Positions 8,980-16,377 of a stretch of DNA of 64,000 nt are shown in pieces. Source of the stretch: Mycolicibacterium phocaicum (lineage in GTDB: Bacteria; Actinomycetota; Actinomycetes; Mycobacteriales; Mycobacteriaceae); the NCBI RefSeq assembly GCF_010731115.1, contig NZ_AP022616.1, forward strand, positions 2,480,001 to 2,544,000, read 5' to 3'. Within the stretch, counting starts at the first letter, position 1, and the number at the start of each line of letters is the position of its first letter. The notes under the pieces are model-generated. The model ran no database searches, was not told where the DNA came from, and worked only from the letters and a program-made list of their open reading frames with translations. Made by a program: the position numbers and the translations under genes.

Positions 8980-9026
8980 ATCAAGCGTTGATAGATAGGA
9001 TCAGGCAATCATCTGTCAACACGTGT
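8980..9026. promoter_or_regulatory. Candidate TetR operators between DUF2236 copy 1 and its TetR gene
   Basis: The 80-bp divergent gap has two short symmetric elements: ATCAA-GCG-TTGAT at 8980-8992 and the palindrome ACACGTGT at 9019-9026, inside TGTCAACACGTGTGTCA. TetR-family repressors usually bind such sites between themselves and a divergent target. The symmetry is short, so this is inference from position and sequence only. Confidence 0.35.
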
Positions 9027-9041
9027 GTCAAGATTGGTGAC

Positions 9042-9680
9042 GTGAGCGAGCCCAGGCGGTACGGCGGCTTGAGCGGAGCCGACCGCGTCACCGAGCGCCG
9101 GCGCCGCTTCGTCGCCGCCGGCCTGGAGTTGATGGGTACCCGGGGCATCGCCGCCACCACCCTGCGCGGCGTGGCAGAGGAAGCCGGGCTTGCGGCCCGC
9201 TACTTCGCCGAATCGTTTCCGACCATCGAGGACCTGCACCTCGCAGTGTTCGACACCATCGTGGACGAGGTAGAAGAACGAGGGCTCGCCGCGATCGCCG
9301 CCACCGAAGGCGACCAACGCGCCAGGTCACGCGCGGCACTCAGCGTGCTGGCCGACGTCCTCCTGACCGACCAGCGCAAGGGTCGCATCGCGCTGATCGA
9401 ATCCGTCTCCTCGCCCGCACTCGGCCCGCGCCGCCTCGCCGAGGCCCAGCGATTCGCGGGCATCGTCGCCGGACTGAGCGGTTCGGGCACCGACGCGCGG
9501 CCACTCGACCTGCAACTGGCCGCGCAGTTCGTCATCGGCGGGGTCGCCGAGACGCTCACCGCTGTCCTCGTCGGAGCGATCGGCGTCGATCGCGAGCACC
9601 TCATCGACCGGCTGAACGACATGTTGTTTGCTTCATTGCGCGGAATCCGCGCGAATGCGAGTGCAGTCAGAACGGGATGA
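9042..9680 (+). CDS. TetR/AcrR-family regulator
   Basis: This 212-residue protein starts at GTG 9042 (VSEPRRYGGLSG). The N-terminal helix-turn-helix is clear (RRRFVAAGLELMGTRGIAATTLRGVAEEAGLAARYFAESF); the C-terminal helical domain, which would bind a ligand, is unassigned. It diverges from DUF2236 copy 1 and probably represses it together with the operon behind it. Its 3' end overlaps the convergent small gene at 9667-10095 by 14 bp. Confidence 0.87.
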   Translation: MSEPRRYGGLSGADRVTERRRRFVAAGLELMGTRGIAATTLRGVAEEAGLAARYFAESFPTIEDLHLAVFDTIVDEVEERGLAAIAATEGDQRARSRAALSVLADVLLTDQRKGRIALIESVSSPALGPRRLAEAQRFAGIVAGLSGSGTDARPLDLQLAAQFVIGGVAETLTAVLVGAIGVDREHLIDRLNDMLFASLRGIRANASAVRTG

Positions 9681-10095
9681 CCGACTCGCTGTTGAGATTC
9701 AGCCACACTCGACGCACCCAGCGCCGAACCGGACCCGCGGACAGATGGGCGATCAGTTCACGGTCATCGATCAGATAGCCCCCCGGCACCCGCTGCCAAA
9801 GGCCCGCCATCCAAAGCTCCAGGGCTGCAACGGTTGTCACAGAGCCCGACGCTATGAGATCGAGCGCCGCGTCGGCCACGAAGGCCGGTCGGCGCGTACG
9901 CACGCTATGGCTCACCGCGCGCACGTGGAGCTCTATCGCGGTCGCAGACACATGCGCTCCGCGACGGCTGTCGCGCAGCGCTCCCATCTCGGCCAACAAG
10001 GCCTTGCTGTACACATAGCTGACGATACCCGTAACACGGGCGTTACACGGGATTAATACGCACGGCACATGGCGCGAGTCTTCGCTGGTCACCAC
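9667..10095 (-). CDS. Hypothetical protein with phage-type winged-helix look
   Basis: An open frame of up to 142 residues that I do not recognise at family level. The segment AALELWMAGLWQRVPGGYLIDD resembles the motif of small winged-helix domains in actinophage replication-associated proteins (a valine/alanine-rich helix, GLW, then a GGY turn). The start is uncertain: GTG 10095, or in-frame GTG/ATG codons just before SYVYSKALL or MGALRDSRRG. The region 9990-10090 is less GC-rich than its neighbours. It overlaps the TetR gene 3' end by 14 bp. It may be a phage remnant or a short mycobacterial orphan. Confidence 0.5.
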   Translation of the reverse strand: MVTSEDSRHVPCVLIPCNARVTGIVSYVYSKALLAEMGALRDSRRGAHVSATAIELHVRAVSHSVRTRRPAFVADAALDLIASGSVTTVAALELWMAGLWQRVPGGYLIDDRELIAHLSAGPVRRWVRRVWLNLNSESVIPF

Positions 10096-10115
10096 CTGAC
10101 TCCTAGACTTGCCCC

Positions 10116-11480
10116 GTGCACACCGCGCTACCGAGCCTCATCGCCGACCTGCCCGCCGACGCCGTCGTCACCGATCCGGACATCGTCGCGTCATACCGAC
10201 AGGACCGCGCGCTGGATCCAGACGCCGGCACCCCCATCGCGGTGGTGCGGCCGCGGAGCACCGAGGAAGTACAGACGGTCCTGCGGTGGGCCACCGCACA
10301 CAGGATCGCGGTCGTGCCGCGCGGCGCCGGCACCAGCTTGTCCGGCGGCGCGACGGCGATCGACGGCGGCATCGTGCTGACCACCGAACGGATGCGCGAC
10401 ATCGTCGTCGACACCGCGACCCGCACCGCCGTCGTGCAGCCCGGCCTGCTCAACGCCGAGGTGAAGAAAGCCGTTGCCGCCCATGGCCTCTGGTACCCAC
10501 CCGATCCGTCGTCATTCGAAATCTGCAGCATCGGCGGCAACGTCGCGACCAACGCCGGCGGCCTGTGTTGCGTGAAGTACGGCGTCACCACCGACTACAT
10601 CCTGGGCCTGCAGGTGGTGCTGGCCGACGGCACCGCGGTGCGACTCGGCGGCCCACGCCTGAAAGACGTTGCGGGACTGAGCCTCACCAAACTGTTCGTC
10701 GGCAGCGAGGGCACGCTGGGCGTCGTCACCGAGGCGACACTGCGCCTGCTGCCACCACAACATCGCGGGTGCACCGTCGTGGCGAGCTTCGACTCGGTGC
10801 GCGCAGCAGCCGATGCCGTCGTGACGATCACCGGCAAGATTCGCCCGTCGATGCTGGAGTTCATGGACGACGTGGCGATCAACGCCGTCGAGGACAAGCT
10901 CAAGATGGGCCTGGACCGCAAGGCCAAGGCCATGCTGGTAGCGGCCTCCGACGATCGCGGCGCGGCGGGTGTCGAGGACACCGAGTTCATGGCCCGGGTT
11001 TTCACCGAAGCCGGTGCGACAGAGGTGTTTTCGACCGACGATCCCGACGAGGGTGAAGCCTTCGTGGCGGCCCGGCGGTTTGCGATCCCGGCCGTGGAAG
11101 CCAAGGGCCCGCTACTCCTGGAGGACGTCGGCGTGCCGCTCCCCGCGTTGGCGGACCTGGTCGACGGCGTGGGAGAGATCGCCCGCAGGCACGACCTGCT
11201 GATCTCGGTGATCGCGCATGCCGGGGACGGCAACACCCACCCGCTGATCGTCCACGATCCGAACGATGCCGAGAACACCCGACGGGCCAACATCGCATTC
11301 GGCGAGATCATGGACCTGGCCGTGTCACTCGGCGGCACCATCACCGGCGAGCACGGCGTCGGCCGGCTCAAGCGGCCCTGGCTCGCCGGCCAACTCGGGC
11401 CGGAGGTCATGGAACTGAATCGCCGGATCAAAGCGGCGCTGGACCCCGACAACATCCTGAATCCGGGTGCCGGAATCTGA
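10116..11480 (+). CDS. FAD-binding oxidase, GlcD/D-lactate dehydrogenase type (Rv1257c-like)
   Basis: This 454-residue enzyme has an N-terminal PCMH-type FAD domain (VPRGAGTSLSGGATAI near residue 70; CSIGGNVATNAGG near 140; GSEGTLGVVTEATL near 195) and a C-terminal FAD-oxidase domain (VIAHAGDGNTHP and GEHGVGRLKRPW). Relatives oxidise 2-hydroxy acids such as glycolate or D-lactate. Start GTG at 10116. It precedes CYP130 by 54 bp, the same order as Rv1257c-Rv1256c in M. tuberculosis, suggesting cotranscription. Confidence 0.9.
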   Translation: MHTALPSLIADLPADAVVTDPDIVASYRQDRALDPDAGTPIAVVRPRSTEEVQTVLRWATAHRIAVVPRGAGTSLSGGATAIDGGIVLTTERMRDIVVDTATRTAVVQPGLLNAEVKKAVAAHGLWYPPDPSSFEICSIGGNVATNAGGLCCVKYGVTTDYILGLQVVLADGTAVRLGGPRLKDVAGLSLTKLFVGSEGTLGVVTEATLRLLPPQHRGCTVVASFDSVRAAADAVVTITGKIRPSMLEFMDDVAINAVEDKLKMGLDRKAKAMLVAASDDRGAAGVEDTEFMARVFTEAGATEVFSTDDPDEGEAFVAARRFAIPAVEAKGPLLLEDVGVPLPALADLVDGVGEIARRHDLLISVIAHAGDGNTHPLIVHDPNDAENTRRANIAFGEIMDLAVSLGGTITGEHGVGRLKRPWLAGQLGPEVMELNRRIKAALDPDNILNPGAGI

Positions 11481-11534
11481 TTTCGGGCATGGACAGGCAT
11501 TGACACATCGAGGCCGCCGCCGTACACATAAGAC

Positions 11535-12782
11535 ATGACGGCGATTTTGTCTCACGAGACATCGGACTCCCCCATGGCGTTCCAGCTTGCCGATTCGGCC
11601 GGGTGGGTCGACCCCTGGCCGATGTACCGGTCGCTGCGCGACCACGATCCCGTCCACCATGTGGTGCCCGCCGACAATCCCGCAGCCGACTACTACGTAC
11701 TGTCCCGGCACGCCGACATCTGGACGGCGGCGCGCGATCACCAGACCTACTCCTCGGCGCAGGGCCTGACCGTCAACTACGGCGAGCTGGAACTCATTGG
11801 CCTGCAGGACAACCCGCCGATGGTGATGACCGACCCGCCCGTACACACCGAGTTCCGCAAGCTGGTGTCACGCGGCTTCACGCCACGCCAGGTCGAGGCC
11901 GTCGAGCCCAAGGTGCGCGAGTTCGTCGTGCAGCGGCTGGAGAAGCTGAAGGCCGCCGGCGGCGGTGACATCGTGGCCGAACTGTTCAAGCCGCTGCCAT
12001 CGATGGTCGTCGCGCACTACCTGGGCGTTCCCGAGGCCGATCGCGACCAGTTCGACGGCTGGACCGAGGCCATCGTCGCCGCCAACACCGCCGAGGGTGG
12101 GCTCGGTGGCGCACTCGAGACGCTGGGCAGTGCGCTCGGCGACATGATGGGGTACTTCACCGCGCTGATCGAGCGCCGTCGCAAGGAGCCCGAAGACGAC
12201 ACGGTGTCGCACCTGGTCGCCGCGGGCATCGGCGCTGACGGCGACATCAGCGGCGTGCTGTCGATCCTCGCGTTCACCTTCACCATGGTCACGGGCGGCA
12301 ACGACACCACCACCGGAATGCTGGGCGGCTCCGTGCAACTGCTGCACCGGCGGCCTGATCAGCGCCGGCTGCTCGTCGAAAACCCCGACCTCATCACCGA
12401 ATCCGTCGACGAACTGCTGCGGCTCACCTCACCGGTCCAGGGCCTGGCCCGCACCACCACCCGCGACGTGACCATCGGCGAGACCACCATCCCCGCGGGC
12501 CGCAAGACCCTGCTGCTCTACGGATCGGGCAACCGCGACGAGCGCCAATACGGCCCCAACGCAGGCGAATTGGACGTGACACGAGCACCGCGCAACATCC
12601 TGACGTTCAGCCACGGCGCGCACCACTGCCTGGGCGCGGCCGCCGCACGGATGCAGTCCCGCGTCGCCCTGACCGAACTGCTCTCGCGGATACCGGATTT
12701 CACCGTCGATGAAGACAACATCGAGTGGGCCGGTGGCAGCTACGTGCGACGCCCGCTATCGGTGCCGTTTACGATCGGCTGA
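11535..12782 (+). CDS. cyp130: Cytochrome P450 CYP130
   Basis: This 415-residue P450 is strongly similar, from memory, to M. tuberculosis CYP130 (Rv1256c) across the whole length (for example YYVLSRHADIWTAARDHQTY and VNYGELELIGL). The I-helix oxygen-activation motif is GGNDTTTG, the K-helix ExxR is ELLR, and the haem loop FSHGAHHCLG holds the cysteine ligand. It is a soluble monooxygenase needing ferredoxin and reductase, neither of which is adjacent; the nearest ferredoxin in the window is 46 kb away. The stop overlaps the TetR start by one base. Confidence 0.95.
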   Translation: MTAILSHETSDSPMAFQLADSAGWVDPWPMYRSLRDHDPVHHVVPADNPAADYYVLSRHADIWTAARDHQTYSSAQGLTVNYGELELIGLQDNPPMVMTDPPVHTEFRKLVSRGFTPRQVEAVEPKVREFVVQRLEKLKAAGGGDIVAELFKPLPSMVVAHYLGVPEADRDQFDGWTEAIVAANTAEGGLGGALETLGSALGDMMGYFTALIERRRKEPEDDTVSHLVAAGIGADGDISGVLSILAFTFTMVTGGNDTTTGMLGGSVQLLHRRPDQRRLLVENPDLITESVDELLRLTSPVQGLARTTTRDVTIGETTIPAGRKTLLLYGSGNRDERQYGPNAGELDVTRAPRNILTFSHGAHHCLGAAAARMQSRVALTELLSRIPDFTVDEDNIEWAGGSYVRRPLSVPFTIG

Positions 12783-13369
12783 TGGCAAACGACTGGCTGG
12801 CCGGCCGACGCACCGAGGTCGCGGCAGAAGCGATCCTGGACGCCGCCGACCGCCTGTTCGCCGAGCAGGACGCCGCAACCGTCGGAATGCTCGAAATCGC
12901 CAGGGCGGCAGGCTGTTCCCGCGCCACGCTGTACCGGTACTACGAGAACCGCGACGTGCTCCATTTGGCCTACGTGCACCGCGAGGCATTCCGCGTATTC
13001 GCTCACGTCGGCGAGCAGATCGCGGACATCACCGACCCGCGCACGCGGCTGCTCGACGGTGTCGCGATCGCCCTGCGCAGCGTGCGGGAAAGTCCCGCGC
13101 TGTCATCGTGGTTCGTCGCGACCCAGCGACCCATCGGTGGTGAGGTCGCCGTGCAGTCCGACGTCATCACCGGACTGGTGGCAGCGTTCCTGTCGGCGTC
13201 GTGGCCCGAGCTGGACTCCGAAGCCGCGCACCGTCGGGCCAACTGGCTGGTCCGGATCCTGGTGTCGCTGTTGATGTTCCCCGGTGCCGACGAAGCCGAC
13301 GAACGCGCGATGCTCGACGAATTCGTGGTGAACCAGCTGGTTCCGGCCGAGGGTCAGGCCTCCCAGTAG
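12782..13369 (+). CDS. TetR-family regulator next to CYP130 (Rv1255c-like)
   Basis: This protein of about 195 residues starts MANDWLAGRR at 12782, overlapping the CYP130 stop in TGATG. The HTH is LDAADRLFAEQDAATVGMLEIARAAGCSRATLYRYYENRD. In M. tuberculosis Rv1255c sits in the same place and is thought to repress CYP130; the coupling here fits an autoregulated operon. The 3' end overlaps the convergent siderophore-interacting gene by 16 bp. Confidence 0.9.
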   Translation: MANDWLAGRRTEVAAEAILDAADRLFAEQDAATVGMLEIARAAGCSRATLYRYYENRDVLHLAYVHREAFRVFAHVGEQIADITDPRTRLLDGVAIALRSVRESPALSSWFVATQRPIGGEVAVQSDVITGLVAAFLSASWPELDSEAAHRRANWLVRILVSLLMFPGADEADERAMLDEFVVNQLVPAEGQASQ

Positions 13370-14079
13370 GCCCGGGCCTTGATCGACTTCTTCGGGATCT
13401 GGTAGTCCTCGCGCAGCACCTTGACCACCGACCGCGTGGTCCGGTTGTCGCACGCCACCCAGCCGAAGTGGTCGGAGGCGTCGAATGCCGAGGCGCGCAC
13501 GGTCTCGACCAGCGCCTCGCCATTGTTCTTGCGGTCGACCCAGGTGACCGTCAGCCCCGGCGCACCGGTGCCCACCTGGAGGTCACGGTCGTCGTCGTGG
13601 CCCGCCTCGAGGTACACCTGGATGGGCGCCTCGCCGATGGCCTGCAGCAGCGTATTGATCGCCGGCAGCGAGGCGGTGTCACCGACGAGGACGTATCCGG
13701 CCGGCGCGGGCTCGGGCAGCTCGAAACTGCTGCCGAGCAGCGTCACTTCGAGGGTGTCACCGGGCTTGGCCTCCTGGGCCCACCGGGTGGCCAGGCCGTC
13801 GTGGAGCGCGAAGTCGATGTCGGTGGTGCCGGCCGCCGGGTCGGGGTTGACCAGCGTGTATCCGCGCTGATGCGCCTTGTCGCCATCGGGGAACCAGCCG
13901 CGAACCCACATGGTGGGGTGCACGGGCCGCTCGGCCAGCAGGTTCCCGGTGGTGAAGTGCAGCCGCAGGTAGTTCGGGGTGATCTGGGTGCGGCCGGTGA
14001 CGGTCAGCTCGTAGTCGCCGCCCCGCCACAGTTTGACCAGCGCGCCCTGGATTCCACGCGACGGCTTCGACTCGGTCAT
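13354..14079 (-). CDS. Siderophore-interacting protein (FAD/NADPH ferric-siderophore reductase)
   Basis: This 241-residue SIP-family flavoprotein releases iron by reducing ferric siderophores in the cytoplasm. The FAD domain shows the conserved QRGYTLVNPDPAAGTTDIDF (R-x-Y-T motif), and the C-terminal SIP domain has GYVLVGDTASLPAINTLLQA and a terminal KARAYWEA. The start ATG at 14079 has a strong GGAGGGTG ribosome site. An IdeR-like box lies 23 bp upstream of the start, so iron repression is expected. I do not recall this gene in the M. tuberculosis Rv1255c-Rv1254 interval; with the DUF5685 gene it forms an iron-related insertion. Confidence 0.9.
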   Translation of the reverse strand: MTESKPSRGIQGALVKLWRGGDYELTVTGRTQITPNYLRLHFTTGNLLAERPVHPTMWVRGWFPDGDKAHQRGYTLVNPDPAAGTTDIDFALHDGLATRWAQEAKPGDTLEVTLLGSSFELPEPAPAGYVLVGDTASLPAINTLLQAIGEAPIQVYLEAGHDDDRDLQVGTGAPGLTVTWVDRKNNGEALVETVRASAFDASDHFGWVACDNRTTRSVVKVLREDYQIPKKSIKARAYWEA

Positions 14080-14101
14080 GTATCACCCTCCGATTGGACT
14101 C

Positions 14102-14120
14102 TTAGGGCAGCATAACCTAA
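14102..14120. promoter_or_regulatory. IdeR/DtxR-type iron box
   Basis: The sequence TTAGGGCAGCATAACCTAA matches the mycobacterial IdeR consensus TTAGGTTAGGCTAACCTAA at 15 of 19 positions, with both outer half-sites TTAGG and CCTAA intact. It lies between the divergent siderophore-interacting gene (start 14079) and the DUF5685 gene (start 14177), so Fe-loaded IdeR could repress one or both. Sequence-only call, strengthened by the function of the SIP gene. Confidence 0.8.
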
Positions 14121-14176
14121 TTGATGGTGTTGGTTGATTGCCTGCGATTTGCGCTGGCCACAGCTATCTTCGAGCC

Positions 14177-15280
14177 GTGTTCGGCATCCTCCGGCCCTGC
14201 CGGCATCGGCTCGGTAAGGAACTCGCGGCGGTGTGGACCGCCCAGTTGTGCGGCCTGTGTCTCGCGCTCCGCGATGACTACGGGCAGGGCGGCCGCGTGG
14301 CCACCAACTACGACGGGCTCGTGGTGTCCGCCTTGGTGGAGGCACAGTCCGTGTCGACGCCCGGCCGCCGGGAGGCCGGCCGCTGCCCATTGCGGGGCAT
14401 GCGCAAGGCAGATGTCGCGATAGGTGAATCGGTCCGATTGGCGGCCGTGGTCTCACTGGTGCTCGCCGCGGCACGGGTGCGTGACCACGTCGACGACGGT
14501 GACGGCGTGTTCGCCGCGGCCGGTGTCCGGCCCGCGGCCCGACGGATCGCCGACCGGTGGGCGCGTCAAGGTACGGAAGTCGGTACCGCGATGGGCTTCG
14601 ACACCGGTGTGCTGATGGACGCGATCGGGCGGCAGGCGTCGCTGGAAGCCGCTGCGGCACCTGGTAGTTCACTGCTCGCGGTCACCGAACCCACCGAGAC
14701 GTCAGTGGCCGCGGCGTTCGCCCACACCGCGGTGCTGGCCGGGCGGCCGGCGAACGTGGAGCCGCTACGCGAGGTCGGCCAGTTGTTCGGGCGCGTCGCG
14801 CACCTGCTCGACGCGGTCGAGGATCTGCACGACGACCGGGTGCACGAGAAGTGGAATCCGGTCGCCGCCACCGCAACACCGATCGGCGACGTCCGGACCA
14901 TGTGCGACGACGCGGTGCTCGGCATCGAACTCGCCTTGGCCGACGTGGAATTCACCGACGGACGGTTGGTGCACCGGCTGCTGACGCGCGAGCTGCAGCG
15001 GGCGGTGACCAGGACCTTCAGCGGCGCCGGGTACGAGGCGACGGACGTGCCGGCCGACCCCGGCGCGCCGGTGGCGTCGTCCGGCGAGCTGCCGCTGGAC
15101 GACGTCGTCGGGATCGAAATTGGCGAGCAGAACCCCGAGGAGAAGGCCCAGCGCAAAGCCGGGTGGTTCGACGGCTGCTTCGCCTGCGACTGCAGCGGCT
15201 GTTGCTGCGACTGCGATGGCTGCTGCGAGTGCGACGGCTGCTGTTGTGACGGCTGCTGCGACTGCTGCGACTGTTCCTAG
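14177..15280 (+). CDS. DUF5685-family protein with 18-cysteine C-terminal tail
   Basis: This 367-residue protein begins VFGILRPCRHRLG (GTG at 14177); the family usually starts MFG-x-LRPCRHxLG, so the ATG at 14138 is rejected. Residues 1-330 are alanine-rich helix typical of DUF5685, with early cysteines (RPCRH, LCGLCLAL). After a KAGWFDG linker the last 34 residues (334-367) contain 18 cysteines in CC, CCC and CDC clusters separated only by Asp, Gly, Ser and Glu. Such a tail should bind several metal ions or an iron-sulfur or zinc cluster. Function is unknown; position beside an IdeR box and an iron-siderophore reductase suggests iron or other metal handling. It shares the CTAG at 15277-15280 with the convergent acyltransferase. 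Confidence 0.85.
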   Translation: MFGILRPCRHRLGKELAAVWTAQLCGLCLALRDDYGQGGRVATNYDGLVVSALVEAQSVSTPGRREAGRCPLRGMRKADVAIGESVRLAAVVSLVLAAARVRDHVDDGDGVFAAAGVRPAARRIADRWARQGTEVGTAMGFDTGVLMDAIGRQASLEAAAAPGSSLLAVTEPTETSVAAAFAHTAVLAGRPANVEPLREVGQLFGRVAHLLDAVEDLHDDRVHEKWNPVAATATPIGDVRTMCDDAVLGIELALADVEFTDGRLVHRLLTRELQRAVTRTFSGAGYEATDVPADPGAPVASSGELPLDDVVGIEIGEQNPEEKAQRKAGWFDGCFACDCSGCCCDCDGCCECDGCCCDGCCDCCDCS

Positions 15281-16377
15281 TTGCGCACCCGCGTGAACCG
15301 GTGCAACAGCCACGACGCCGGAATGGTGAACAGCATCGTCAGCGTGAACAACGCGAAGGTCGATCCCGTCCAGATGTGCTGATGCATCACCTCGACCATG
15401 ACGAGTTCCATGATGACCAGATGCACGAGGAAGATCTCGTAGGAGATCTCGCCGAGAAACACCATCAGCCTGCTCCCCAGCAGGCGCGCGTACCAGCCGC
15501 GGTTGCCCAGGCCCAGCGGCGCGACGACCAACGTGGCGATCGACGCGTAGAGCACCGCCTTCCACAGGCTCTCGGCCAGCGTCGCCGGCGACGTCGTCGG
15601 GGCGCCGGCGATGGGCGTGGAGGCGATGAGGTAGCAGACCAATGCCAGTGGGATACAGAGGAACCCGTAGGCCCGCACACCCATCACGGACAGCACCGCG
15701 AGCAGCATGCCGCCGACGAACCAGATCAGGTAGGTGGGTAGCCAGAGCCGGGCACCGTCGGGCAGGAAATCGGTGGTGTGCACCAGCGTCAGCCACGCCA
15801 GGCTCGACGCGGCCAGCACGCCCAGAGCACCCAGCAGCACGCCCGGCCGCCACTGCCGCCGGCACAGCACCACCATCAACAGGTAGGCCAACACCGGAAG
15901 GGCAACGTAGAAAGCAACTTCCACCGCCAGGCTCCACATCTGGGTGAGGCCCTGATGCAGCCACGAGAACAGGTAGTTGTCGGTGTAGATCTGGGTCAGC
16001 GTGAGATTCCGCAACAGTCCCAACCAGGTGTGCCCGGGATTGGGGCCGGCCGTGCGGAAGTGATACAGCGCGTAGGCCGCCAGCACCGTCACCACATAGG
16101 CCGGCATGATGCGCCGCACCCGGTGCCAGGCGTAACGCCGCACCGACGGTGCGTCGTAAGGCTTTTCGGCGTCGGCCCGAGCCAGCGCCTTCACCCACGG
16201 GGTGAACAACAGGAAGCCCGACAGCACGAAGAAGATCGGCACACCGATCTCGGCGCGCGAGTACATCAGCCCGACATACGTCTGGGTGTACTTGCCGGTC
16301 GTGAATGCCGCGTGGGTCAAGACCACCAGCAGTGCGGCGACAGCACGGACCCCGGTGAGCGAATCAACCCGGGTCAC
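15277..16377 (-). CDS. Membrane acyltransferase, acyltransferase-3 family (Rv1254-like)
   Basis: This 366-residue integral membrane O-acyltransferase has about ten hydrophobic helices. The N-terminal active-site region reads RVDSLTGVRAVAALLVVLTHAAF, with the conserved Arg and catalytic His (LTHA), and FFVLSGFLLFTPW marks the family. Such enzymes transfer acyl groups to extracytoplasmic sugars or lipids. It starts with a GTG at 16377 inside the deaD stop (GTGA overlap), so it is translationally coupled to deaD as in M. tuberculosis. Confidence 0.88.
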   Translation of the reverse strand: MTRVDSLTGVRAVAALLVVLTHAAFTTGKYTQTYVGLMYSRAEIGVPIFFVLSGFLLFTPWVKALARADAEKPYDAPSVRRYAWHRVRRIMPAYVVTVLAAYALYHFRTAGPNPGHTWLGLLRNLTLTQIYTDNYLFSWLHQGLTQMWSLAVEVAFYVALPVLAYLLMVVLCRRQWRPGVLLGALGVLAASSLAWLTLVHTTDFLPDGARLWLPTYLIWFVGGMLLAVLSVMGVRAYGFLCIPLALVCYLIASTPIAGAPTTSPATLAESLWKAVLYASIATLVVAPLGLGNRGWYARLLGSRLMVFLGEISYEIFLVHLVIMELVMVEVMHQHIWTGSTFALFTLTMLFTIPASWLLHRFTRVRN

